From Blautia schinkii DSM 10518 (GTDB lineage: Bacteria; Bacillota; Clostridia; Lachnospirales; Lachnospiraceae): 33,379 nucleotides of DNA. Below, piece after piece: positions 15,870-23,664 of the stretch. The translations under genes and the position numbers were made by a program. The notes under the pieces were generated by a model that was given only the letters and a program-made list of their open reading frames with translations, was not told the origin of the DNA and made no database searches. The stretch spans positions 1 through 33,379 of the forward strand of contig JNKJ01000046.1 in NCBI GenBank assembly GCA_000702025.1. Direction: 5' to 3'. Every line of letters begins with the position of its first letter. Position 1 is the stretch's first letter.

Positions 15870-17279
15870 TTACATAGGAGGTACCGGCGTCGGCCTCGAA
15901 GCATCCCAAACCTCAGAAACATCAAAAAGATCACTCAACATCTCCGGATTATAATACATACGGTATCCATCCAGGTTACGTCTTCCCTGCCGGAAATACT
16001 GGTCTGTAATCTGCACCCAATACTGGTTAGAATCCACATTACAATAATAGTTATAACCCCGGCTCTTATAATAAGCGAACTTGGAATTGTCCATATTATA
16101 TCCCTGCCAATCACCTATGTCCGCACCAAAGGCAAAAATGATCATATCCGTTTTACCTAGAATAGGCGCCACATTAGCCTCCCATCTCTCATTATCGGCC
16201 TGCAGTTCCTCCGGGCTCGAAGTCGTGGCATTTCTATGCCCCCAGGTATGGCTTGCGAACTCCCAGCCATTCGCCTTCATCGCTTCCGCCACTACCGTAG
16301 CTCTCTGTACCTCATCATCAAAATTAAAGTCCGGGTGGCTGTCCAAAAACTCTTTTTGGTCGGGCTGCAGATTCTCCCCTGTTTTATAGGCGATATCTGT
16401 ACGGTACCCAAGCACTCCATTGTATCCTGTCATTGCCAAAATACCTTTACGTCCATGATATGAAAAATCCGGATGTTCCTTTATAAAGCTGTCAATCAGC
16501 GGAACCATATCGTAATCGCCCACAGACACACTGCCGTCATCCTCAATATACTCACATTTCACTTCTCCGTTTTCATCCAGAACTAGCCTTCTGGCAAATC
16601 CGTCACCATCCATATAATGATAATAGCTCACATCATCCTGAGAAAGCACAAAGGGTATTTTCCCCGGAGGAAGCATAATCCTGCCCCGGGTCATAGTCCC
16701 ATCCTCATTCACCGAAGCCATATCATGAGGACTCACCAGTACATAACCCTTGTCATACATAATCTGCGTAATCTTATTAAACTCATCTACAGTGGTCATT
16801 ACCTGGTTATAACCTGGCTCATCAGAGTCCCCGTCAAACGCCTTGCCCGTATCCTTTATAAGCGTATGATAGAATACATGGGTTATCTGCTCCAGCGGAT
16901 ACTCCACACAAGTAGCCTTCGTATTTTCAAATTCGCTCACCGCAGCCTGCATATCAGAGTTAGACTCATAGTCCGGCTGCCCCTTCAAAAGTTCAATCGC
17001 GCCATCGTAATCATACTGAGTCGCCATAAGCCTTGCCTGCTCTAAAGGAGAACCTTCGTTCTGCTCACCGCCTCCGGACGTCTCCTCTACCGGCTCCTGC
17101 TGCGGTTCCTCCGTTGGCTCTGCCTCTGGCACAGGCGTTGCGCTCGGCATAACCTCCGCCTTAGGTGTCTCCTGCTTTGTAAAGGGCACATCCTCCTGGA
17201 AGGGAAGCAGCCCGCAGCCTGTAAACACAAAAGCCGCACATAAAGCAGATAATAAAATACCTATTGCTTTTTTCTTCAT
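15870..17279 (-). CDS. NodB-like polysaccharide deacetylase-related lipoprotein (paralog 2)
   Basis: A 469-residue exported protein. The start is the ATG at 17279 with AAGGGG upstream; the longer frame from 17351 has no ribosome site. The N-terminus is a lipoprotein signal (lipobox FTGC), then a Pro/Glu-rich linker. A shared helical segment (LEQARLMATQYDYDGAIELL) precedes the deacetylase-like barrel. NodB motif 1 is atypical: FVLSQDDVSYYHYM near 210 replaces TFDDGP. Motif 2 is clear, ASHTWGH near 340, so metal binding is plausible. Substrate is unknown; a glycan deacetylase or a related esterase are both possible. It lies 111 bases after its larger paralog. Confidence 0.78.
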   Translation of the reverse strand: MKKKAIGILLSALCAAFVFTGCGLLPFQEDVPFTKQETPKAEVMPSATPVPEAEPTEEPQQEPVEETSGGGEQNEGSPLEQARLMATQYDYDGAIELLKGQPDYESNSDMQAAVSEFENTKATCVEYPLEQITHVFYHTLIKDTGKAFDGDSDEPGYNQVMTTVDEFNKITQIMYDKGYVLVSPHDMASVNEDGTMTRGRIMLPPGKIPFVLSQDDVSYYHYMDGDGFARRLVLDENGEVKCEYIEDDGSVSVGDYDMVPLIDSFIKEHPDFSYHGRKGILAMTGYNGVLGYRTDIAYKTGENLQPDQKEFLDSHPDFNFDDEVQRATVVAEAMKANGWEFASHTWGHRNATTSSPEELQADNERWEANVAPILGKTDMIIFAFGADIGDWQGYNMDNSKFAYYKSRGYNYYCNVDSNQYWVQITDQYFRQGRRNLDGYRMYYNPEMLSDLFDVSEVWDASRPTPVPPM

Positions 17280-17390
17280 TTTATTCCCCTTTCTAAATGG
17301 ACATGTCTGCTCGCGCAGATATCCACAATCATAAAAGCTGACCACAAACAACTGTCTGTAAACAGCATCTATCTCCCCTCACAAATCTTA

Positions 17391-19448
17391 TCAGCCCATC
17401 GGCGGCACCGGAGTCGGCCTTGCCGGGTCAAACACCTCCTGCACATCAAATAAATCCTCCAGAAGCTCCGGATTATAGTACATTCTGTAACCATCAAGAT
17501 TTCTCCGCCCCATACGGAAATACCTGTCACGAATCTGTACAAAATACTTTCTGGAATCCACATTGCAGAAATAGTTGTATCCCTGCCCCTTCAAAAACTC
17601 AAATTTCTCTCCGGAGTAATCATCCTCATGTGTGAGATCTGTCCCAAAAGCAAAGATAATGATATCCGTTCCCCCTATCAACGGATCAACATTCTCCTTG
17701 AATCTCTGGGTGTCATCCTCCAGCCGTTCCATAGTGACATCCGCTATATTCTTATGCCCCCATGTGTGGCTCGCAAACAGCCATCCATTATCACGCATGG
17801 CCTTGGCAACTTTCTTGGCTCCCTTGCGCTCCTTCTTGAGACTGAAATCCGGGTGTGCATCCAGCCACTCGACCTTATTTGCATCCAGATCATCCGGCCT
17901 TGTCTTATAGCTTATATCCGTGCGGTAGCCAAGAATACCATTATATCCGGTAAGTGCCACAATCCCCTTCGCTCCTCTATAGGAAAAATCAGGGTGCTCC
18001 TCCACAAATCTGTCGATCAGTGGTACTACATCATAGTCTCCCACAGAAACGCTTCCGTCATCCTCCAAATACTCATTACGCACCTTGCCATTTTCATCCA
18101 CAATCAGCCTGGTGGGATAACCGTCGCCCTCCATGTAATGATAGTAGCTCAGGTCATCTTGGGAAAGCACAAACGGTATTTTCCCAGGCGGCAGAAGTAT
18201 TTCTCCCGTGGACATAGTCCCGTCCTCATTCACCGATGCCATATCATAAATACTCACCATCACATAACCCTTATCGTACATGATCTGCGTTATTTTATTA
18301 AACTCATCAATGGTCGTCATAACCTGGTTATAATCCGCTTCCTTGTAATCACCGTCAAAGGCCTTAGAAGTGTCCGCTATCAACGAATGATAAAATACAT
18401 GCGTCACTTCCTCAATCGGCCACGATACACAAGAAGCCTTCGCCTCCTCAAACTCCGCAACGGCCTGCTGCATCTCCTGGCTGCTGCCGTACGCCGGGTC
18501 CTTCTTAAGCATCACAATGGCCCTGTCATAATCATACTGTGCCGCATGGAATCGCGCCCGCTCGAGCACGCTCTCCGCTTCCGCAGTAAGGGCACCGCCC
18601 GCCTGGCCGTCACCGTTCTCACTTCCGGTTCCCTCGACATCAGCACCTGCATCTCCGGTTCCGCTTCCTTCATCAGCACCTGCTGCATCTCCGATTCCAG
18701 TCTCTCCGCCGGCTCCTGCCGCATCTGCGTCTCCCGCATTCGCACCGTTTTCTTCTTCGTCCTCACTCAATCCGGTACCAGATGCATTCTGCGTCTTTCC
18801 GGCCGCGGTAAGCTGAGGTTCTCCCGACGTTTGACCAAATTGCAGCCTGTCTCCATAATAAATCGCGGCTCCCGCAATGACAGCCGCTGCAACAATCAAT
18901 ATTCCGGTTGTGATCCTGCGGATTTTACGCCTGCGCCGCCGCTTACGCACTCTCTCCAGCCGCTGCGCACGCCTGGCCTCATAAGCAGCCTCGTCGTCAT
19001 CTTCATTTTCTGTCACACTATCTGCTTTATCATGTGCTTGACCATCTGTTTCCCTATCTACTTCATAAACGGTTCCTTTATCCGCTTCATAATCCGTTCT
19101 ATTATCTATTTCAAAATCTAACCCATTGTCTGCTTCATTATCTTTTCTATTTTCTGCTTCATTATTTGCCTTATCACCTGCTTCGTCAGGAACCTCATCC
19201 TGCACATCCGCACCGTCAGACACGTCTCTCGACTTTCTGGCTACAGCTTCTTTTCCAGACAAAGAACCAGCCCTGCCCTCTGCCTCATCCATTCCCAGAA
19301 CATCATCACTACTCCCGCTCCGTTCCTCTGAAAAATGCGGTCCTGTCCTGGCATGGGAATAATTAAAATCCTCTTCCTTTAAAGGCATCTCCACCTCATG
19401 CGGTGTCTCCTTCTTAGGTTCGGTATTTTCTATTTTCATCTCCCTCAT
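17391..19448 (-). CDS. Membrane-anchored NodB-like protein with long acidic N-terminal tail (paralog 1)
   Basis: A 685-residue paralog of the next gene: from about residue 290 the two align almost end to end (QYDYDRAIVMLKKDPAYGS, FVLSQDDLSYYHYMEGDGY near 428, ASHTWGHKN near 558, and the same RPTPVPPM ending). The front differs. Residues 1-165 are acidic and low-complexity, with degenerate Asp-x-x-Thr-Asp-Tyr-Glu-Ala units. An Arg/Lys-rich stretch (VRKRRRRRKIRR) and one membrane helix follow (about 185-200), then a Gly/Ala/Asp linker. By the positive-inside rule the acidic tail is cytoplasmic and the enzyme domain outside. The first ATG is used, AAGGAG being 13 bases upstream. Its own promoter lies at 19586. 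Confidence 0.78.
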   Translation of the reverse strand: MREMKIENTEPKKETPHEVEMPLKEEDFNYSHARTGPHFSEERSGSSDDVLGMDEAEGRAGSLSGKEAVARKSRDVSDGADVQDEVPDEAGDKANNEAENRKDNEADNGLDFEIDNRTDYEADKGTVYEVDRETDGQAHDKADSVTENEDDDEAAYEARRAQRLERVRKRRRRRKIRRITTGILIVAAAVIAGAAIYYGDRLQFGQTSGEPQLTAAGKTQNASGTGLSEDEEENGANAGDADAAGAGGETGIGDAAGADEGSGTGDAGADVEGTGSENGDGQAGGALTAEAESVLERARFHAAQYDYDRAIVMLKKDPAYGSSQEMQQAVAEFEEAKASCVSWPIEEVTHVFYHSLIADTSKAFDGDYKEADYNQVMTTIDEFNKITQIMYDKGYVMVSIYDMASVNEDGTMSTGEILLPPGKIPFVLSQDDLSYYHYMEGDGYPTRLIVDENGKVRNEYLEDDGSVSVGDYDVVPLIDRFVEEHPDFSYRGAKGIVALTGYNGILGYRTDISYKTRPDDLDANKVEWLDAHPDFSLKKERKGAKKVAKAMRDNGWLFASHTWGHKNIADVTMERLEDDTQRFKENVDPLIGGTDIIIFAFGTDLTHEDDYSGEKFEFLKGQGYNYFCNVDSRKYFVQIRDRYFRMGRRNLDGYRMYYNPELLEDLFDVQEVFDPARPTPVPPMG

Positions 19449-19503
19449 TGAAAATCACTTTCTCCTTCACTACGTTCATATGTATCATGGGTAGTATAAC
19501 CAA

Positions 19504-19527
19504 TCGACAAATATCTATTCTTGTCGA
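19504..19527. promoter_or_regulatory. Inverted repeat in the leader of the NodB-like pair
   Basis: TCGACAA and TTGTCGA form a perfect 7-base inverted repeat around 10 bases. It lies about 60 bases downstream of the -10 box at 19586 and 56 bases before the start codon. It could be an operator or a leader hairpin. Confidence 0.4.
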
Positions 19528-19585
19528 AAAGTGTCGCACATTAATTATAACCGCTCATAGTCCAAATTTCCACTGTTTTTACATA

Positions 19586-19614
19586 AATTTAGCCATTCAC
19601 ACATTTACTGTCAA
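19586..19614 (-). promoter_or_regulatory. Sigma-A promoter of the NodB-like pair
   Basis: On the minus strand a perfect TTGACA, 17 bases, TAAATT. The leader would be about 130 bases long. Confidence 0.65.
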
Positions 19615-19673
19615 CCGCCCTCACCGAAACCTTTCCCGAGCATCTGCCACCATACCATTTTGTCAAAAAATAA

Positions 19674-19712
19674 GAGCATTTCCCATATACCGTCAGTATA
19701 CAAGAAACGCTC
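19674..19712 (-). terminator. Terminator of the eda-kdgK operon
   Basis: A 17-base stem (GAGCGTTTCTTGTATAC with GTATATGGGAAATGCTC on the minus strand), complete if G-T pairs count, with a 5-base loop and then TTATTTTTTG. It begins 36 bases past the kdgK stop. Confidence 0.85.
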
Positions 19713-19747
19713 CCGAAATTTGTAATATGTATCTGTCTTTTAATCTC

Positions 19748-20773
19748 CTACCTCTGCACTCTCCCCGATCCATTTCCCTGCGCAAGTGCAGTCACTTCAT
19801 CCACAGAAACCATATTCATATCGCCCTCGATAGAATGCTTGAGGCAGGATGCCGCTACCGCAAAATCCACTGCCTGCTGCGGGTCATATCCATGTATCAT
19901 AGAATAAATAAGCCCCGCGCCGAAACTATCTCCACCGCCCACTCTGTCCACAATATGCACATGATATTTTTTGCTAAAATAATAACCTCCATTTGTATAA
20001 AGCATTGCAGACCACACATTATCATTTGCCGACAAGGATTCCCTAAGCGTGATTGCTACAGCCCGGAATCCAAAACGTTCTGTTAGCTGTGCCGCTACAC
20101 TCTCATACCCCTTACGGTCAAGCTTACCACTCTGTACATCCGCGGTGGCTGCTTTGATGCCAAACACATCATCCGCATCCTCTTCATTAGCGATACAAAC
20201 ATCTACATAACCACAGATTTTGTCCATAATGCGCCCGGCTTCTTCCTTGCTCCACAGTTTTTTCCTGTAATTCAAATCACAGGAAACTGTAAGCCCAGCC
20301 CTTTTTGCCGCCATACATGCGTCTAGACAAATCTCTGATGCCTGTTCACTCAATGCCGGAGTCACGCCTGTCAAATGAAACCAAGTAGCATCCTTAAAAA
20401 TCTCTTCCCAGTCAAACTCTTCCCTCACTGCCTGCGCCAGCGCAGATTCATTGCGGTCATATATAACCTTTGATGCTCTCTGGGAAGCCCCTTTTTCCAG
20501 AAAATAAATACCCACGCGGTCTCCTCCGCGAACAATATGAGAAGTATTAACTCCATATCGCCTAACAGAGTTCAATGCCGCCTGACCAATCTCATGATCC
20601 GGAAGTTTTGTCACAAAACTGACATCCTCGCCAAAATTAGCCAAAGACACGGCCACATTTGCCTCTCCTCCCCCATAGGTACATAGCAGCTTGTCCGCTT
20701 GTACAAATCGCATATACCACTCAGGCTCCAACCTCATCATGATTTCTCCAAATGTCACAACCTTTGCTGACAT
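19748..20773 (-). CDS. kdgK: 2-keto-3-deoxygluconate kinase (PfkB family)
   Basis: Cytoplasmic ribokinase-family enzyme that phosphorylates 2-keto-3-deoxygluconate (KDG) at C6 to KDPG. The 341-residue length fits. The N-terminal GEIMMRLEP, the substrate-binding GGGEANVAVSLANFG and the C-terminal DRVGGGDSFGAGLIYSMIHG, with the catalytic Asp, are all present. It starts 15 bases after the aldolase gene that cleaves its product and shares a transcript with it. GGGGGG stands before the ATG. Other PfkB sugar kinases share these motifs; the neighbours decide in favour of KDG. Confidence 0.92.
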   Translation of the reverse strand: MSAKVVTFGEIMMRLEPEWYMRFVQADKLLCTYGGGEANVAVSLANFGEDVSFVTKLPDHEIGQAALNSVRRYGVNTSHIVRGGDRVGIYFLEKGASQRASKVIYDRNESALAQAVREEFDWEEIFKDATWFHLTGVTPALSEQASEICLDACMAAKRAGLTVSCDLNYRKKLWSKEEAGRIMDKICGYVDVCIANEEDADDVFGIKAATADVQSGKLDRKGYESVAAQLTERFGFRAVAITLRESLSANDNVWSAMLYTNGGYYFSKKYHVHIVDRVGGGDSFGAGLIYSMIHGYDPQQAVDFAVAASCLKHSIEGDMNMVSVDEVTALAQGNGSGRVQR

Positions 20774-20788
20774 ATCATTCCCCCCTGA

Positions 20789-21748
20789 CTAATTCTGAAC
20801 AAGATGCACGGCAAAACCAGCAATTTCTTTTTCCAAATAGATACAGACCATTTTTCCATTTTTATAGTCGGCACTTTCCTCACGAAAACGAACTCCCTTT
20901 TTCTCCAGAAAATATTTTGCTCGCTCTACATCCTGTGTACCAATTCCGATATGTCCATTCTTTCCGTACCCATTTGCTTTCATTACTTCCACAGCAGTTC
21001 CGGAAAAAACTGATTTCTGCTTTTCTAGTTTTTCAAATCCGAATATATCGCAGAAGCCATCTGCAATCTCACACGCATCCTTGGCATCTGTACCATTTAT
21101 ACCCACATGCTGCAGACGGAAACCCAATACCTCTCTCATCGCTTCTCCGGAAAGCTTTGTAATTTCATCAAACCGCTTATTTATGATAAGCTCTTTACTT
21201 ACCATCCAGCTTCCGCCGCAAGCAATAACCTTTGGATAATCAAGGTATTTCCTAAGATTATTCTGATTAATTCCTCCTGTAGGCATAAACATCATAGAAC
21301 CAAAAGGCGCGGAAAGTGCTTTGATCATCTCAACTCCGCCCGCTGCCTCTGCCGGAAAAAATTTTACAACTTTTAATCCCAGGCGGCACGCCATCTCCAC
21401 CTCTGTAGGGCTGGAAACTCCAGGTACCATGAAAATACCTTTTTCCCTACAATAGAGAATTACATTTTCATCAAAGCCCGGCGACACGATAAATTCTGCT
21501 CCCGCATCCACAGCCGCATCCACTTGGTCTGTATCTAAAACAGTTCCCGCTCCAATCAGCATGTCCGGATATGCCTCCCGCATCTTACGTATGCCCTCCG
21601 AAGCCGCCGTTGTGCGGAAAGTAACCTCCACACAGTAAATGCCGCCGTCACGCAAAGCCCCTGCAACAGGCACCGCATCCTTCTCATCTTCCAGAACAAG
21701 CACTGGAATAATCCCCGTATTTCGGATCAGAGTTATCATCTGTTCCAT
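20789..21748 (-). CDS. eda: KDPG/KHG aldolase fused to a C-terminal VOC (glyoxalase-like) domain
   Basis: Cytoplasmic class I aldolase that cleaves KDPG to pyruvate and glyceraldehyde 3-phosphate. Residues 1-205 are a full Eda: Glu41 in CVEVTFRTT, Schiff-base Lys129 in GLKVVKFFPAEAAGG, and the phosphate loops GAGTVLDTDQVDAA and MPTGGIN. Residues about 210-319 add a VOC-superfamily domain (LQHVGI at 212, GHIGIGTQDVERA). Possible metal ligands are His214, a Glu in TAVEVMK, the His of GHIGIG, and a His near the end where glyoxalases have Glu. The start is set at 21748 because GAGGTGAT lies 6 bases before it and an upstream in-frame ATG at 21769 lacks a site. It is first in an operon with kdgK. 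Confidence 0.92.
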   Translation of the reverse strand: MEQMITLIRNTGIIPVLVLEDEKDAVPVAGALRDGGIYCVEVTFRTTAASEGIRKMREAYPDMLIGAGTVLDTDQVDAAVDAGAEFIVSPGFDENVILYCREKGIFMVPGVSSPTEVEMACRLGLKVVKFFPAEAAGGVEMIKALSAPFGSMMFMPTGGINQNNLRKYLDYPKVIACGGSWMVSKELIINKRFDEITKLSGEAMREVLGFRLQHVGINGTDAKDACEIADGFCDIFGFEKLEKQKSVFSGTAVEVMKANGYGKNGHIGIGTQDVERAKYFLEKKGVRFREESADYKNGKMVCIYLEKEIAGFAVHLVQN

Positions 21749-21787
21749 TACTATCACCTCTACTTTCAAATTTATAAGCCCACTGCA

Positions 21788-21816
21788 TTGATTTTTTCGA
21801 TTTTATACGATATGAT
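21788..21816 (+). promoter_or_regulatory. Sigma-A promoter of the first IclR regulator gene
   Basis: TTGATT, 17 bases, TATGAT, followed by an AGGAG site and the ATG at 21847. The -10 box overlaps the palindrome at 21812-21826, which suggests autoregulation. Confidence 0.7.
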
Positions 21817-21826
21817 TAATAATCAT
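21812..21826. promoter_or_regulatory. Palindromic operator candidate between eda and the IclR gene
   Basis: ATGATTA-A-TAATCAT is a perfect 15-base palindrome that overlaps the -10 box of the regulator promoter. It lies in the 98-base divergent gap, so one bound protein could affect both transcripts. Confidence 0.5.
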
Positions 21827-21846
21827 TTATAAAAGGAGTAACTATC

Positions 21847-22617
21847 ATGGAAGCAACCTCTCACCGTTCTACACAACGGGTGTTGGATATCCTGACTTTT
21901 CTTGCTCAAAGCGAGCAGCATACACATACCCTGGCAGAGATAGCCCTCGCGCTCGATGCGCCCAAAAGCAGCCTTTTCCCTATTCTGCAGACAATGACCT
22001 CTAATTCCGTACTCAATTACAATCCGCAGACACAGCGCTATTCTCTTGGCATCCGTATCTTTGAAATAGGGATGCAATATTTGCAGTCAAATAATTCTTA
22101 CTCAGATATATCCCGGGAAATCCGTCATATTGCACAGACCTCTCTGGAAACATGCAACCTTGGTGAACTAATTGGAAACGAGGTATGCTACCTCATGAAG
22201 GAGAGTTCACCGGAAACAATCCGCATGTTCTCCGCACCGGGCAAACGAATGCCAGCGCACTCTACCGCGCTTGGTAAGGTTCTTCTATGTGAAAAAACCT
22301 GGGATGAGCTGAAAGCCCTCTTCCCCAACGGACTTGCCCCTGTCACCAACCGCACGATTACTGATTTAGAGACACTTTTCCGCCAGCTTAAATTCATTCG
22401 TGAACAAGGCTACGGCACAGAGGATGAGGAAAATGAACTGTCAGTCCAGTGTATTGCCATACCTCTCCGCATTGATGGCCATATCCGTTACGCCTTAAGC
22501 GTATCAATCCCCAAATTCCGTTATACTGCGGAAAAGGGTGAGCAGATTCTCCGGCTCCTGCTGGAGCACCAGTCAAAAATCGAAGCATTTTTATCTGCTT
22601 GGAATATCACGAATTAA
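21847..22617 (+). CDS. IclR-family transcriptional regulator (eda-kdgK side)
   Basis: A 256-residue DNA-binding protein with an N-terminal winged helix-turn-helix (STQRVLDILTFLAQ, then LAEIALALDAPKSSLFPILQTM, about 6-55) and a C-terminal IclR effector domain (KRMPAHSTALGKVLLCE, then YGTEDEENELSVQCIAIPL). IclR proteins of the KdgR group sense KDG or related sugar acids and usually repress uptake and catabolic genes. Its position divergent to eda-kdgK suggests these as targets, and the palindrome at its own promoter suggests autoregulation. AGGAG precedes the ATG. I do not assign the name kdgR because a second IclR gene lies in the same locus. Confidence 0.9.
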   Translation: MEATSHRSTQRVLDILTFLAQSEQHTHTLAEIALALDAPKSSLFPILQTMTSNSVLNYNPQTQRYSLGIRIFEIGMQYLQSNNSYSDISREIRHIAQTSLETCNLGELIGNEVCYLMKESSPETIRMFSAPGKRMPAHSTALGKVLLCEKTWDELKALFPNGLAPVTNRTITDLETLFRQLKFIREQGYGTEDEENELSVQCIAIPLRIDGHIRYALSVSIPKFRYTAEKGEQILRLLLEHQSKIEAFLSAWNITN

Positions 22618-22618
22618 G

Positions 22619-22649
22619 AGAAGGGAAGCACATTTGCTGCTTCCCTTCT
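22619..22649 (+). terminator. Rho-independent terminator of the first IclR gene
   Basis: A 12-base perfect stem (AGAAGGGAAGCA with TGCTTCCCTTCT), 7-base loop and TTTT. It starts two bases past the stop codon and separates this gene from the convergent uxuA-like gene. Confidence 0.9.
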
Positions 22650-22663
22650 TTTTATTGCGCAGC

Positions 22664-23653
22664 TTACTCCACCAATTCCAGCATCTTTATGAGTCCCATG
22701 ATATATCCTGTCTGATGCGCTCTGGCTCTGTGCCCCCACGGCGTATCGTTTACAATTGCCGGTACGTGGTCATCCATAATGTATCCCTGAAAGCCTGAAT
22801 CACGAAGTGCACGCATTACCTCTGCAGGGTTAAAATTCCCCTCTCCTAAGAAACATTCCTTAAAACTTGGAAGCATTCCGCACACATCGCGAAAATGAAT
22901 CTGAATCAACTCATTTCTTGGTCCGAAATAATGAATTGCATCCATAACTGTTTTTTGTCCCTCAATTTCCGACATGCATCCCAGGCACAGGTTCAGTCCC
23001 CATGCAGGACTTCCTTTTGCCAATTTTTCCGCATACTTTAGATCATCCAGACTGGCAAAAATCCTGGGTGCTTTTCCGCACACCTCCATAGGCGGGTCAG
23101 AGGGATGCACCGCAAGCCGTACCCCGGCCTTTTCTGCAACCGGAAGGACACGGTCCAAAAAGTACGCGTAATTCTCCCACAGCACCTCACGGCTGGGAAT
23201 CGGCCTGTCATCCACATAAGAATATTGTACAGAATTTCCCGTATGCTCTTCTTCTGCGGCATCATACGCAGTGACATGCACATTTCCTCTTCCGATTACA
23301 TCATTGGAGGTTCTCCATACAAAATTGGGGGCAAAATGGTGTCCCAATACCGGAATCCCGGCTTTCCCCATATTTTCAATAATTTTGCAGTAATTATCAA
23401 GCTGGCGTTCACGCTTCGGCCCTGCAAGCATCACATCATCATAGAACTCAATCGGAACATTTTCCAGCATATCCACTGACATACCATACTGCGCACAACG
23501 CTCAACCAACGCCTTAAGGTCTGCATATTCCCAACACTCTTCTCCCGGAAGCTGCGGTGTGTTAAAGTTCAGTCCGTCAGCCCCAAGCTGTTTGGCAAAC
23601 TGGAATGTTTCTACATCATATACATCTCTGATTTGTCCAAAAATAACCTTCAT
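22664..23653 (-). CDS. uxuA: Mannonate dehydratase (UxuA) family protein, paralog 1
   Basis: A 329-residue TIM-barrel protein. UxuA dehydrates D-mannonate to KDG with Mn2+ or Fe2+. Family marks are the metal-site motifs LAVHPSDPPM, NLCLGCMSE, QIHFRDV and the C-terminal MDDHVPAI. It is shorter than E. coli UxuA (394) but like many Firmicute forms. The start is the ATG at 23653 with AGGAGG close by; the longer frame from 23698 overlaps dctM and lacks a site. It is 11 bases after dctM, so it is last in the transporter operon. The C-terminal Asp-His-containing motif differs from paralog 2, so the substrate may differ. Confidence 0.85.
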   Translation of the reverse strand: MKVIFGQIRDVYDVETFQFAKQLGADGLNFNTPQLPGEECWEYADLKALVERCAQYGMSVDMLENVPIEFYDDVMLAGPKRERQLDNYCKIIENMGKAGIPVLGHHFAPNFVWRTSNDVIGRGNVHVTAYDAAEEEHTGNSVQYSYVDDRPIPSREVLWENYAYFLDRVLPVAEKAGVRLAVHPSDPPMEVCGKAPRIFASLDDLKYAEKLAKGSPAWGLNLCLGCMSEIEGQKTVMDAIHYFGPRNELIQIHFRDVCGMLPSFKECFLGEGNFNPAEVMRALRDSGFQGYIMDDHVPAIVNDTPWGHRARAHQTGYIMGLIKMLELVE

Positions 23654-23664
23654 ATTCTTTCCTC

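Noticed and set aside
17628..19121. Plus-strand frame of 497 residues over the NodB-like gene
   Set aside because: It is the mirror of a well-supported minus-strand gene; its composition is an artefact of antisense reading.
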